Source: Sinotaia quadrata (lineage: Eukaryota > Mollusca > Gastropoda > Architaenioglossa > Viviparidae). Taken from it: a stretch of DNA of 64,000 bases. Position numbers and translations under genes: made by a program. The first letter of the stretch is position 1; the number at the start of each line of letters is the position of its first letter. The stretch spans positions 100,306,058 to 100,370,057 of the forward strand of contig CM054178.1 of NCBI GenBank assembly GCA_028829895.1. Reading direction: 5' to 3'. The notes beneath the pieces were generated by a model. The model saw nothing but the letters and a program-made list of their open reading frames with translations. It ran no database searches and was not told the DNA's origin. Positions 10,446 to 21,659 of the stretch are shown one piece after another.

Positions 10446-11844
10446 GTCTTGTTGTTGCTAAAGGTACTTCTCACATAGCAGTCTCAGATTAAAAATCTGT
10501 TCAGTTGTGTTTCGCCCTGGTCTGGAATCTGCATCCTCTTCAGCTATGATTTCCTCTGCCTGCGGCTTCAGTCTGTTTAATATGATCTTTAGCATGACTT
10601 TGCTTGGGTGGCAAATAAGACTTATCGTATGATAGTTCAGACATTCCTGCAAATTGCCTATTTCTGGAGCGTTATATTGAGTGACTGAGTCCATGGTGTT
10701 GGCCATTCCCCTGTCTGCCAGATCTTATTGCAGATTGTTAGTAGGGCATGGCTTCTCCCCCTTCTTGGACTAATTCTCCTTGCATCACAAGAATGTATTT
10801 CTTTGTGGTCTGGTCCATGACTTCTTGCAGTTGGTCATAGAAGTCCTTTATTTCTTCATCAACATGGTCTGTAGTTGGAGCGTAAGCTTGCACAGTGGTG
10901 ATATTGAGTGTAGTTGCCATCAAGCTAAGGTGATAAGCCTGCTGGAGACTGGCCAACAACTCATGACAGTGCTCAAAGTGACTTTGTGGACAAGAAATCC
11001 GACACCATGTTCATGTTTATCATCTCTGCCAGAGTAGTATAATTTATGGCCATCCTGTGTTGATGTTTCCCCAAAGTTCTTCGCACAATCCCAGGATGGT
11101 CCTATGGTATCTGTTCATTTCATGTGTCAGTTCCTCTAACTTTCCAGGCGTTCTTAAGGTTCTGATGTTCCAAGTACCAATGCTGATGTTGTTTCTGGCA
11201 CGGAGTTTTGATGATGATGGTGATGCACCAGTAGCACACTTAACACCTCAGCCCTGGTGCAAGACAGAAGGTGCAGTCCTTGTTCCAGGCGACGACTGAT
11301 CTGGTACAGTTTGAGGTAACGTTATCATTTCATGTGGTGTGTCTTGGGCAAATGATGCTGGAGAAGCCCATCCCTCTCCTAGCTGTTGACCACAGCCGAA
11401 ACTCCACATTACTAGTGGCTCATTTGGTCCTGGATATATGGCCATTGAGTCCATCTTGAGACTCCTCCACCCTGGGTGGTGACCTCAGCGAGGAAGTCCA
11501 TACACCCAATCAGGTATTGTGTCAGCACCCTAGCCTTTGGTTATCCAAAACCTAACCTGCAAGGCAGCAGGGGGTTCATGGAGGGCGAGGTCAATTATAT
11601 CCCGTACAGATGTGAACATCTGTCCACTGCCCCTAATGCATTTGATTCCTATTACAAAAATATATGTATGTGGTGTCAATGTGTAGAGTGCATGCATGTA
11701 ATTTTTTTCTTGTTTAAATAAGAATATATGTGTGAAAATGTATAAAGTGAATGTCTGCATACAAAATGTAATCCTTGATGATGAGTAAATGAATAGGTCA
11801 CTAAGAGGGCTTTGTTTTCCTGAACTATGTTAACGCTGCAATAC

Positions 11845-12475
11845 TATTACTTAAATGTTCCATCTTTGCAAAATGCTGTACTAACAATATACTTAAGTGT
11901 CCCAACTTTGCAAAATGCTATACTAACATTATTTAAATGTGCAAAATGTTGTATTAACATTACTTAAGTGTCGCAACTTTGCAAAATGCTATACTAACAT
12001 TATTTAAATGTGCAAAATGCTGTACTAACAATATACTTAAGTGTCCCAACTTTGCAAAATGCTATACTAACATTATTTAAATGTGCAAAATGTTGTATTA
12101 ACATTACTTAAGTGTCGCAACTTTGCAAAATGCTATACTAACATTATTTAAATGTGCAAAATGCTGTACTAACAATATACTTAAGTGTCCCAACTTTGCA
12201 AAATGCTATACTAACATTATTTAAATGTGCAAAATGCTGTACTAACAATATACTTAAGTGTCCCAACTTTGCAAAATGCTGTACTAACAATATACTTAAG
12301 TGTCCCAACTTTGCAAAATGCTATACTAACATTATTTAAATGTGCAAAATGTTGTATTAACATTACTTAAGTGTCGCAACTTTGCAAAATGCTATACTAA
12401 CATTATTTAAATGTGCAAAATGCTGTACTAACATTATTTAAGTGTCCCATCTTTGCAGAATGCAATGGAGTTATC
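11845..12475. repeat. Satellite S1, right part, with higher-order units
   Basis: Units 'ccaactttgcaaaatgctat' plus 'actaacattatttaaatgtg' alternate with a shorter variant ending 'ctgtactaacaatatactt', giving a ~73-bp higher-order repeat. Family identity with the 8.9-kb array is shown by 'aaatgttccatctttgca' and 'atgctgtactaaca'. The final unit decays into 'gcagaatgcaatggag'. Confidence 0.92.
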
Positions 12476-13483
12476 ACTATTTATTGACCCTGCTCTCAAT
12501 AACGTCTTTGCTGTTTCAATCTGTAAACTGCAATGGAATGATTGTTATGCAATCGCTTTGCGAAATATGCCATTCGTACTTAAATTTGTTTACAAAACCT
12601 AGCCTGCAGAGTTTCTTCTAACCTCACCACTCCCTCCACCCTTTCGCCTTTCTCACACCTGAACACCTGACTGTCATGACAACCAGAAACGTTCTATATC
12701 CATACACGCTTACATCGCAATCCAAGCATATTACAAACTGTTTTGTTTACTGCGTTTTATTTTTTCTTTGCCGCTGACATTAGCACAATACATTTTTCAC
12801 AGAACTGAACACTGAACACAGATGGTATAATGGTCAGGGTGTGGGGCTGAGATAGGATGGGTATGCGGTGGTGGAAAAGCAATCGAGACACGCACATACC
12901 CGAGCCAGTTTTCTTCATTTTTTTGTTGTTGTTTATAATATTATTTTTAAATCGCTCAGATCTTTCCCACCTATTAGCAATTCCTCACTGTCTCGCAAGG
13001 CCATTGTTTCATCGTGTGGTGTCAATGGCAGGCGTGATGAACGACTTAGCAATGCAGTTTGACTTTTTTCTTTTATTATACAGGTATTAAATATATATAA
13101 AACCGCAGGCGGGATTTTTAATCTTAAGCGACATTATCATAATTACATATCATCTAAACAAGGTGCGAATTGTCACATTTTAAAACAAATCTCGCCTTGT
13201 TGTACTCTCTTTCTCTCTCTTGCATCCTTAGTTTGATTTCACGTAATAAATGCTGTCTGACTTAACAGCATTGACCAGAAACAATAAGTTTCAGCGTGGT
13301 CAGTAATTTCACGCAGTTAAAAACTGATTGTTGTGGCGATTCTGGTTCTGTTTTAAGCATCGATAGTTGTAAGCTGTTTAATAATACCAGTGCATAATAT
13401 ATTTGGAAGAGTTCTGGGTAGGTAACTCTTCTAACTGTAATGTCGGAGCGATAAGAATTACTTGTGACTACAGCTCAATCAAG
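12476..13483. other. No gene recognised
   Basis: Mixed A+T-rich sequence. A short stretch at 12820-12850 ('gatggtataatggtcagggt') resembles a tRNA A-box region but has no matching B-box or cloverleaf. Confidence 0.5.
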
Positions 13484-13632
13484 TCTATGTAAATTAGCAC
13501 GCGGTACATAAGCAGTATAGACTTTAGGCAAACGATGTAAATTAGCACGCGGTACATAAGCAGTATAGATTTTAGGCAAACGATGTAAATTAGCACGCGG
13601 TACATAAGCAGTATAGACTTTAGACAAACGAA
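13484..13632. repeat. 48-bp tandem repeat, three units
   Basis: The word 'gcggtacataagcagtatag' recurs at 13501, 13549 and 13597. Units are nearly identical. The period is a multiple of three, so reading frames run through it on the minus strand. Confidence 0.95.
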
Positions 13633-14191
13633 ATAAGTCACAACGGATGCGGTAACAAAGAGCAACTTTACGACATTCAATGAATGAATGAGATTGAGTG
13701 ATGTTGATGACGAAGATGATGATAATAACAATAATGATAGTAAAGGGTTGTTCATGATGATAATATTGGTGGTGGAGATGAAGGTAATTTATTCATGTAT
13801 TTTTATTGCTATTATGACTACTCATAAACTGTTTCCACCACTAATTACCACCTACTTTTTATGCTAACAGACCACACACATAATGAACGCAACGCTTTAC
13901 AATTTCTTTGGCACTTACTTCAAGCACTGAGGGTAAACGTTTCATTATTATATTGTGACAAGTGTTTGTATTTATTTATTTATGTATGCATGCTGAACAC
14001 CCAGAGAAACTCACTTCCAGACGAGGACGATGAAAAAAAAAGTAAAACATTAACAAAACAAAAGGTATGTACCAAAACTGGAATACATTTTTACTTTGGA
14101 AAGTAATACGGTGTACAGATAATCCTAGTTCTAGAGAGCGAGCCCATCTTGTAGTACTAGAACATTTTTCTTGATGTGACCTGACAATAAT

Positions 14192-14360
14192 TCAGAATGC
14201 GGAAATTCCCAGCAAAAGCTGAAGTTGTGTCACTGGAACTTGGTTTAGGCGGACTAACCATAATTTGGAATGGGGAAATTCTCAGCTTAAGGCAAAAGTT
14301 GAAGTTGTGTCACTGGATCTTGGTTTAGGCGGACTAACCATAATTTGGAATGGGGAAAAT
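14192..14360. repeat. ~85-bp tandem duplication
   Basis: Two copies of 'tgaagttgtgtcactgga', 'cttggtttaggcggactaac' and 'cataatttggaatggggaaa', with a small insertion in the second copy. Confidence 0.9.
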
Positions 14361-14599
14361 GGAAATGTAGGAAATAATCAAACACTTTAGTTGGATCAGT
14401 ATTTGATTGATTTCTTCAGAAATTGAAGGAATATAGAGTAAGTTTCCAAGAAAGCTCTAACTGTTATATTGAAAGTTTCCCATGCCAACCACACAGAAAC
14501 ATTCTACGCTGCACTAAGATTCTTTGGCAGTACCAGACTCTGTATCTGTCAAAGACAATGAAATGGCAAGGGGCCCTAGTGTTCACCATCATAAATATA

Positions 14600-14815
14600 A
14601 TTCATACGATGCATTTCTTGAGCAAAGCCACAGACATAAATAGGCTGGATGCAATTCAATCAATACATCTCTTGCACAAAGCTACAGACACAGATAGGCT
14701 GGATGCAATTCAATCAATACATCTCTTGCACAAAGCTACAGACACAGATAGGCTGGATGCAATTCTATCAATACATCTCTTGCACAAAGCCATAGATACA
14801 GGTAGGCTGGATGAC
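14600..14815. repeat. 54-bp minisatellite, about four units
   Basis: Units begin with 'gatgcaattcaatcaataca' at 14648, 14702 and 14756, preceded by a partial unit. The 54-bp period keeps a plus-strand frame open (18-residue repeat with LDAIQSIHLLHKATDT). I regard that frame as a by-product of the period rather than a gene. Confidence 0.93.
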
Positions 14816-14836
14816 TATAGTCAAAACAAAGAATAA

Positions 14837-16320
14837 AGAAATCCAATCCAGGCATTGTATCAAAGCCTGATAGATGTACTCTCAAAAGAAAACTAAACAC
14901 ATTAATTCCCCTATTAGCAGTACTACATATGTTTCTGGGCTGGTTTTAACTATATTTTACTAATTAGTAAGTAATAACACATTATATTAGGATTATGTAT
15001 AAGAACGGTGTACTGTTGTCTTAGATAATTATATGTTCTTATGCATGCTAGCTTGTTCTAGTTAATTTTATTAAGTCAGTCACCATGTTAGGTATGAGTA
15101 TGAGAGCCTGTAAGCCTGCTTTATCTGGTGCCATCATTGTTTCTCTCTACAGACTGAAACAGTGTAGTAAAAGACTTAGTGCACAGATAAAAATTGCAGC
15201 AGTTAAGGGGAAGTAATTTTACAGTGGTTCTTCTGCTGGAGTTTTATGATAGAATAATTCCTATATAAGTACACACAAAGTTTTTATTCATGTTGGGCCC
15301 AATTTTGGCTCAAGATTATGTGTTGCTACTCCTGATGTGCGCCACTAGATTCGTTACCATTCTACTCATCCTAGACCAAGCTATCAGTTATCTGTCCAAG
15401 GGCAGCAATCCAGCCATCCTTTGCAAGACTACAGCTGCTCTAGAATCATCCTGTCTGCATAGATACAAGTTAGTTATATTAAGTGTAATGACATTTACCA
15501 ATCTGTGCTGCTTTTAGAGCATAAACAGTTGATTAGCTATAATATTTGATATAGCATTACATGCTTAGTTTGCTTGTGTGTAGTGTCAACTCTAGTCATT
15601 TTGTCTTTTGTTTTAATATCTCTAATATTGCCATAATATTAATGTACCCTTTGTTGAATTTGTAAAGTCATAAGTTGGATCATTAAATTATCTGTTCATT
15701 CCGTTATTTGTCTTCACCTGCATGACTGAGTGTGATTGGTGCCCATCTGCTTTGAGTAGATGAGTGGGTGTTTGATGAATATTTTTTTTAGTTGATTTAA
15801 AATGTAATTTTAGGCATATTATATATGTAGATTCTCTTACACCTATTACTGTAAGCTTCAACATAAATTTCTCTTATAACAAACGTAAAACTTTAGCCAT
15901 GATGCTATCTCACTCTCCCTATATATATATGGCACAATTGCGTTTTTTCTTTTATAAAGCACATTTAAAATACTTTTGAGCATAGTATAGACTATGTAAC
16001 TATAATTATGTAAATTTAGATGTGATAAATGCATCTTTCTCTTGCTACTTACATATATATTTGATATTATACAACGTAGCTCTTATCTAGCTCAACACTA
16101 AGTAGCCGTTTCTTAAGTAAACATATCTTTTCACATGATATAGCGTAGCCGTAACTTTTGGCATGAATCAACTCAGCTATTTTCTAACAGAGTCGTAACT
16201 TTTGTCAAGACGTAAATTTAGTCCTTTGTTTTAAGTTTTAATGAAGGTGCAGCTTTAATCTGACGTAAACCAGACATGGAAAACTAGCCTATTGCAACTG
16301 CCGAAACGGAAACCTTTTAC
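14837..16320. other. A+T-rich DNA, no gene recognised
   Basis: No tandem repeats or element ends were recognised. A 75-codon plus-strand frame at 15290-15517 has no known motif. Confidence 0.5.
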
Positions 16321-16329
16321 TGCGTTTGT

Positions 16330-16490
16330 GGTGCTGCTTTTACTTTGCTTAATTTTCTTTCTTTTTTTTTTTTTGTTTATGTCACTTTGTTTCTGCTGTA
16401 CTTTGTCTATTTTGTTTTGTTTTCGCTTTGCTTGTTTTTTTTTATTTTGTTGTGTTTTGTTCCAGATACGAATCTTGCAGGGTTTTTTTT
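16330..16490. repeat. T-rich polypyrimidine-like tract
   Basis: Runs of T with ttg and ttct steps, including a 13-T run near 16362-16374. The Phe/Leu/Cys-rich frame through it is low complexity. Confidence 0.7.
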
Positions 16491-16663
16491 CTTTTTGTGT
16501 AAGTGTAGGATTCTATTTCCCTAAGTCGCGCATGACGTACTCAAGATCATAGTAGCATCGGGAAGAGAAAAAAAAGCAATGGCTGACGAGAGAAGACCAA
16601 AAACGAACAAACAAACGATGGTGTCGCAGAACACATGGGTGGTGCTGTCAAACAGAGCATATA

Positions 16664-16812
16664 TCGGTATTTTTCCATCAAGCTTGCTGCACTGACTGTC
16701 TGTCCAGTAATGCGTAGGCCTATTGTGGTATTCTTCCATCAAGCTTGCAGCACTCACTGTCTGTCGAACAGTGCGTAGGCTACTGCGTATTCTTCTATCA
16801 AGCTTGCCGACG
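16664..16812. repeat. ~62-bp tandem repeat, 2.4 units
   Basis: Three occurrences of 'cttccatcaagcttgc' or a one-base variant, with 'actgtctgtc' and 'gcgtaggc' between them. Confidence 0.88.
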
Positions 16813-16849
16813 TGTTGAATAATCTTACTTGCGAGTAGGGTCACTGAGG

Positions 16850-19030
16850 TCAGACTCGTTGAAAAAATGGCTGGAACCCAAACTGGAACTGTATTTACCT
16901 ACTAGTGAAGTTGTGCCACCGTGACAACTTGGACAAGCAGAGCCATGAAACTAGTACAATTCAGTGCAGAAAGAACGGCGAACGGAAATATATATATATA
17001 CGTCTACAAACCTGAATTCAAATACGGCAGTATGCTAGAAGGGAACAATAAACAGACTGATAAAGAGGAATCACTTGTAAGAAGGTTCCCCCACTCCACC
17101 CCCACCTCCCCAAAATAATTTCCAGATCGAGTGTATTTTATATGCCATTGGCATGTCATTCATTAAATATATATCTCTGTGTGTGTGTTGTCAGTAACGC
17201 CCACTATAGAACGCTCCAGAGAAATAGGACATCAGTACAATCGGAAATCTTTTACAAAAAGTCGAGATTGGATGTCTAAGACCAGGTGTGCGCTGCACAT
17301 GCTCGAAATTTCAATAAAGAGCAAATGTACGGTAGCGCGGGTTACGAATAGATGTCACCTGTCTTGCGCCGACCGCACCTTTATCGGCGCCGATCATGCA
17401 ACGGGCTTACCGGTCTTTTGTGCGCTCTTCTCGCCCAGAGGTGTGGAGGGTAACCCTTTCCTGCGCGATCACAACCGATCGCTAGAGATAACATTTCAAA
17501 ACAGGCGTGAACATAGATGGATTTAACAGGGGCAGATAACGCGCATAGGCTTCGCAAGGTCTGATAAGGATTTATGGGCATCATGTTTGCAGAGGCTCTT
17601 CCTAAGCCAGATTCGTCAAAAGATAATTTAAACTGAAAAGTTGGTTGTTGTCCGCAAACATATGCTTTGCTTTCTTTCAAATGTATCTGGCCTGCTTTTG
17701 TTGTTTCAAATGTATTGCGCGGTTAATCGACATTTTGCATATGTAAATGGTTGGCTTCTTGTACTTCCACTAGAACCACTTTGCCTCCCCTCCGAACGCG
17801 TTTTTTATCTTCTAAGACAGAATTGATGCCTTGTGTCTGGTCCTATTAATTGTGTTGAAGTGGCAAATTGCTATTGCTTTTCCCTCCCTTTTAGTGTCTG
17901 GACAAAGTATGAGCGGCACACTTAACCACTTCTAAACATCCTTGGCCACGTGACTATTACAAGATATTTTAGAAAGATTCAATTTCAAAGAAAGAAATAT
18001 GGAAATAAACGTAAACTGGACATTGTTAGCATTTGTGTTGATTTTCTACTAGTTAGACCATCTAAACAATTTTCAATAAATTATTTTATTAATTCACATC
18101 GGTCAAATAAAAATGACATTCTTAAAATTAGCGTGCAAAATTCAATGTATTTGCGCTTGTGTATGCGTATGGGGGTGGAGGGGGTGCAGTGCATGCGTGA
18201 GCGCTTATATCTGCGTGTTTGTATTATGCGCGATTTACATTGCCGATACGCCTTGTCGTGAGATAAGACCAGTGCGAAAATCCCTTCGTTCCGCTGACAA
18301 GCTCTCGCTTCGTCGATCTCTTCGGTGGAAATATACACCTGTTAATCTGCTGCTATTGATCGATTGATTGATAATCGGTTTGAGAATTGCAAGATCCTCA
18401 TGAGACTCTCGGCGAAAGGGCGATTTCAGTACCAGCTAGACGTTAAACGTAAATTTATCAATCTCTGGATTTCTTCCAACTCGACTATCGCTATGTTTTC
18501 TGAGGCCAGATATCGAATCAATGTATTGCATGTCGTCACTCACTTTAGCTTTACTTTACACTTATTACAGTTTTGTACGCACTTTTTAAGAGTTTAAGAG
18601 GGAGAGAGATTGGGGGGGGAGGAGAGAGTGTGTGGAGGGGGCAAGCTAAGTCTCAAGCTATCTGACAACACGTCTGTGACACTTCAACCTATCCTAGCAC
18701 CCGCGTAAATATTGGGTGAGCTTTAAATTAAATTAATATCAGGTGGCAAAGTTGATCGCGCTTTTTAATGTCAGTTTTCAATACTTTTATATTGTGCGCT
18801 TAACTTTTTTCATTTGTTACAAAAACAGGTTCCTGACTGAATTTGTCGACTATAATTTTAGCTGCACTAGCAATTAACTTAGCATTATTTGGTACGGTGA
18901 AAATATCAAACGCTTTGTGTCTTCCAGGACACCGACATTTATGCCTTCAAAATCAATTAAAATACGAATAAGTTCTTTTTTTAAAACTTTAGTTTCTCGA
19001 CTAAATGAGGTTAGAGTATTTTTGTCTCTT
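16850..19030. other. Mixed-composition DNA without recognised genes
   Basis: Contains a more G+C-rich patch at about 17170-17530 with a 115-codon plus-strand frame (17179-17526) that I cannot assign, and another CpG-containing patch at 18180-18340. A purine-rich run with G tracts lies at 18598-18645. No splice structure or conserved domain was recognised. Confidence 0.45.
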
Positions 19031-19034
19031 TATT

Positions 19035-19410
19035 TTAGATGTGTTTACAGAGTGCTGTTGACTACACTTTAAATGTGTATACTGAGTGTAGGTGAGTACA
19101 ATTTAGATGTGTTTAGTGAATGTTAGTGAGTATCATTTAGATGTGTTTACTGACTGTTACTGAGTACAATTTAGATGTATGTACTGAGTATTAGTGAGTA
19201 CAATTTAGATGTGTTTACTTAGTGTTAGTGAGTACAATTTAGATGTATGTACTGAGTATTAGTGAGTACAATTTAGATGTGTTTACTTAGTGTTAGTGAG
19301 TACAATTTAGATGTATGTACTGAGTTTTAGTGAGTACAATTTAGATGAGTGTATACTGAGTGTTAATGAATAAAATTAAATGTGTCAGTACTGAGTTGTT
19401 AATGAGTACA
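19035..19410. repeat. 34-bp minisatellite with dimeric organisation
   Basis: Units alternate between 'agatgtgtttacttagtgtt' and 'agatgtatgtactgagtatt', each followed by 'agtgagtacaattt'. This gives a 68-bp higher-order period in the central part and decay at both ends. Confidence 0.92.
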
Positions 19411-19509
19411 TGAATACATTTACAATGCGTGGTTACAGTAACTACCTGTTTGCGCACAAAGTAACTATCCGTGTAACTGTCAGTGTAAAGCTCTCTACTT
19501 GTCTATTAA

Positions 19510-19970
19510 GCTATGTTCCCTTTGCCCACCAAGCAACTGTTCATTTGTACACTGTATAATATATCTTTGCCCTACAAGCAACTGATCATTTGTACACTAT
19601 ATAATATATCTTTGCCCACCAAGCAACTGTTCATTTGTATGTACACTATATAATATATCTTTGCCCACCAAGCAACTGTTCATTTGTAGTGTACACTATA
19701 TAATATATCTTTCCCCACCAAGCAACTGTTCATTTGTACACGGCATATATCTTTCCCCATCAAGCAACTGTTTATTTGCACACTGCAAAATATATCTTTC
19801 CCCATCAAGCAACTGTTTATTTGCACACTGCATAACTATATATTTGCACACCAAGCAACTGTTCATTTGTACACTGCATAGCTATATATTTGCCCACCAA
19901 GCAACTGTTCATTTGTACACGGCATAACTATATCTCTACTCACAAAGTAACTATCCGTTTGCGCACAGTT
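19510..19970. repeat. ~46-bp minisatellite, about nine units
   Basis: Units contain 'caccaagcaactgttcattt' and 'gtacactgtataatatatct'. Length varies by small 'gtat'- or 'gtgt'-type insertions. It trails off into related words ('gcgcacagtttaactgtctg') until about 20040. Confidence 0.92.
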
Positions 19971-20142
19971 TAACTGTCTGCACACTGCAAAATATACGTG
20001 TGTCCACCAAATCATCATCCATCTGGCCACTAAATAACTCTTTGACTACAAATTAGTTATACATGTAAACAAAATCACAGATTAGTATCCTTTTGCTCGT
20101 CGCGTATATATCTGATACCGTAACAAGTAAGTGTCGGATTTG

Positions 20143-20255
20143 CCTCCCTTCACAGTATTACTATTAGTATACTATTACTATTGCCCATCGTTAGCTGTGC
20201 CTTCCTTCACAGTATTACTATTAGTATACTATTACTATTGCCCATCGTTAGCTTT
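20143..20255. repeat. 57-bp tandem duplication
   Basis: Two nearly identical copies of 'ccttcacagtattactatta' through 'ttgcccatcgttagct', starting at 20143 and 20200. Confidence 0.93.
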
Positions 20256-20359
20256 CCTCTGGCCAATCCTGGAGGTAAGATACTTGCAACCATTATTTCA
20301 TCCATGATATAGTTTCTGCAAATTACTGATAAACTCTTAAGTGCATACCATAAAGGGCG

Positions 20360-20600
20360 GAAGTAAAATGAAGTTGTTTCATTAACGTTGCTGAACACGA
20401 CAGGAGTAGAACGAAGCCGTTTCATAGACGTTGCTGAACACAGAAGGAGTAGCATGAAGTCGTTTCATTAACGTTGCGGAACACAAGAGGAGTAGAAAGA
20501 AGTAGTTTCGTAGACGTTGCTGAACACGGCAGGAGTAGAAAGAAGTCGTTTCCTTAACGTTGCTGAACACAACGTAAAAGGCGGGAGAAAAGGAAAACAC
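20360..20600. repeat. ~43-bp minisatellite, about five units
   Basis: Units share 'gtttcattaacgttgctgaa' and 'cacgacaggagtagaa' with scattered substitutions. The neighbouring 20610-21000 sequence is purine-rich and unassigned. Confidence 0.9.
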
Positions 20601-21019
20601 TAATCACAGAAGTCCAAATGCTCAAAATGGGGAAAAGGGGGAAAATCGAAGCGGAAATAATGAAGTGGATGTGTGTGGAAGCGATGAAAATATTACACAC
20701 ATTTCAAACAAATGTGAGAAATTAAAAAAAATAACAGGAACAGACACAAATTTTGCAGGCACGATCGTTCGCAGCCTTGGCTTAGGCTACACTTATGTCT
20801 CTGACTGGCCAGCGTAGTCAGAACGTAGAATCCTATGTTTCAACTTAAGTAAACAAGAAGAAAGGTATTCTCACAGTACCAGCAATAAAACATTGTTCCG
20901 AGAAATCAGCGCTTAATTGTGTAATGGCAGCGTTTGCATAGTGTATGGTATCAATTAAGTTATTAATATTTTAATTTTATGAGCAATTTTTGAATGAACA
21001 TATATTTAAATAATAGGTG

Positions 21020-21110
21020 AGAAGAGAGAGAGAGAGAGAAGGGCAGAGAGACTAGGTCGAGACAGAGACAGACATAGAGTCTTAGAGAGATAGAGACAGA
21101 GATGGATTAT
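21020..21110. repeat. (GA)n-rich tract
   Basis: 'gagaagagagagagagagag' followed by imperfect gaca/gaga steps to about 21110. Confidence 0.85.
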
Positions 21111-21507
21111 GTAGGACTGTGAAGACTTTCCTCACAACTAACTCATTTTGTGTGGAGCAAAATACTAACGATATTTATGATGTTGAAATTTGCAATCCTT
21201 ACAATATTTGGATAATTTTGCGACAATTGGCTGTTTCCTGTCGACCAAAACAGCCAAAATAATTTATGACCTATAAAAATCTTAAGATAACTGTTAACAT
21301 CTACAAAGTGACTGAAATTGTACATCAGCGAAAATGAAAATTCTGAGTTTGACCTATAGGCAAAGAGTAAAAGAGATTTAAAATATAATACTCGTGACAT
21401 AAAATAATATATGTCAGTCTCAAGTTGCTGTTTCTGCCTACAAATATCCTGTAATTATCTGATTTGATTACAGATTGCATATATATGCATCAATGAGATT
21501 CAGTGCT

Positions 21508-21542
21508 GAGAGAGAGAGAGAGAGAGTGAGAGAGAGAGAGAA
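21508..21542. repeat. (GA)n microsatellite
   Basis: Nearly pure GA run with one 'gt' interruption, adjacent to the tRNA-like SINE fragment. Confidence 0.9.
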
Positions 21543-21574
21543 TATGAGGTTGAGAAAAATCCAAGTACCTTACT

Positions 21575-21655
21575 GGATAGGCGTGGCTCGAACTTCGATC
21601 ACCGGTCTGTGAGACCAACATCTAACTCTCATACATTCATCTGCCCCAAAGTTAT
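21575..21655 (-). mobile_element. tRNA-derived SINE fragment (candidate)
   Basis: Read on the minus strand, 'gttagatgttggtctcacag' followed by 'accggtgatcgaagttcgag' and 'ccacgcc' has the order anticodon arm, variable region, T-arm. The 'agttcgagcca' word resembles a polymerase III B box. The 5' acceptor and D-arm half is eroded, so this is not an intact tRNA gene. The neighbouring GA microsatellite may be the SINE's tail or a coincidence. Confidence 0.5.
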
Positions 21656-21659
21656 CCTG

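Larger units (their letters stand above)
9313..11660 (-). mobile_element. Decayed RTE-like non-LTR retrotransposon
   Basis: Read on the minus strand. An apurinic-type endonuclease start is visible (GTWNIRTL, about 11170-11200), then an endonuclease segment with VQAYAPTTD (10738-10960), then reverse transcriptase. RT landmarks include SLICHPSKVMLKIILNRLKP (about 10580-10640), FVDFKKAFDRVW with the first catalytic Asp (about 10400-10435), GVRQGC (about 10250) and FADDI with the second catalytic Asp pair (about 10120). A C-terminal block follows with CESWTL and WYGHV (9500-9840). These features fit the RTE clade. The end of the endonuclease and the RT N-terminus are missing near 10740, and frameshifts and stops separate the pieces, so it cannot encode an intact protein. 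The extent of the 5' untranslated part (to about 11660) is uncertain. Confidence 0.88.

Noticed and set aside
12815..12860. Possible tRNA gene start
   Set aside because: The A-box-like word has no B box or cloverleaf downstream.
17179..17526. 115-codon plus-strand frame in a G+C-richer patch
   Set aside because: No domain, no convincing start context and no second copy; the length is reachable by chance in this composition.
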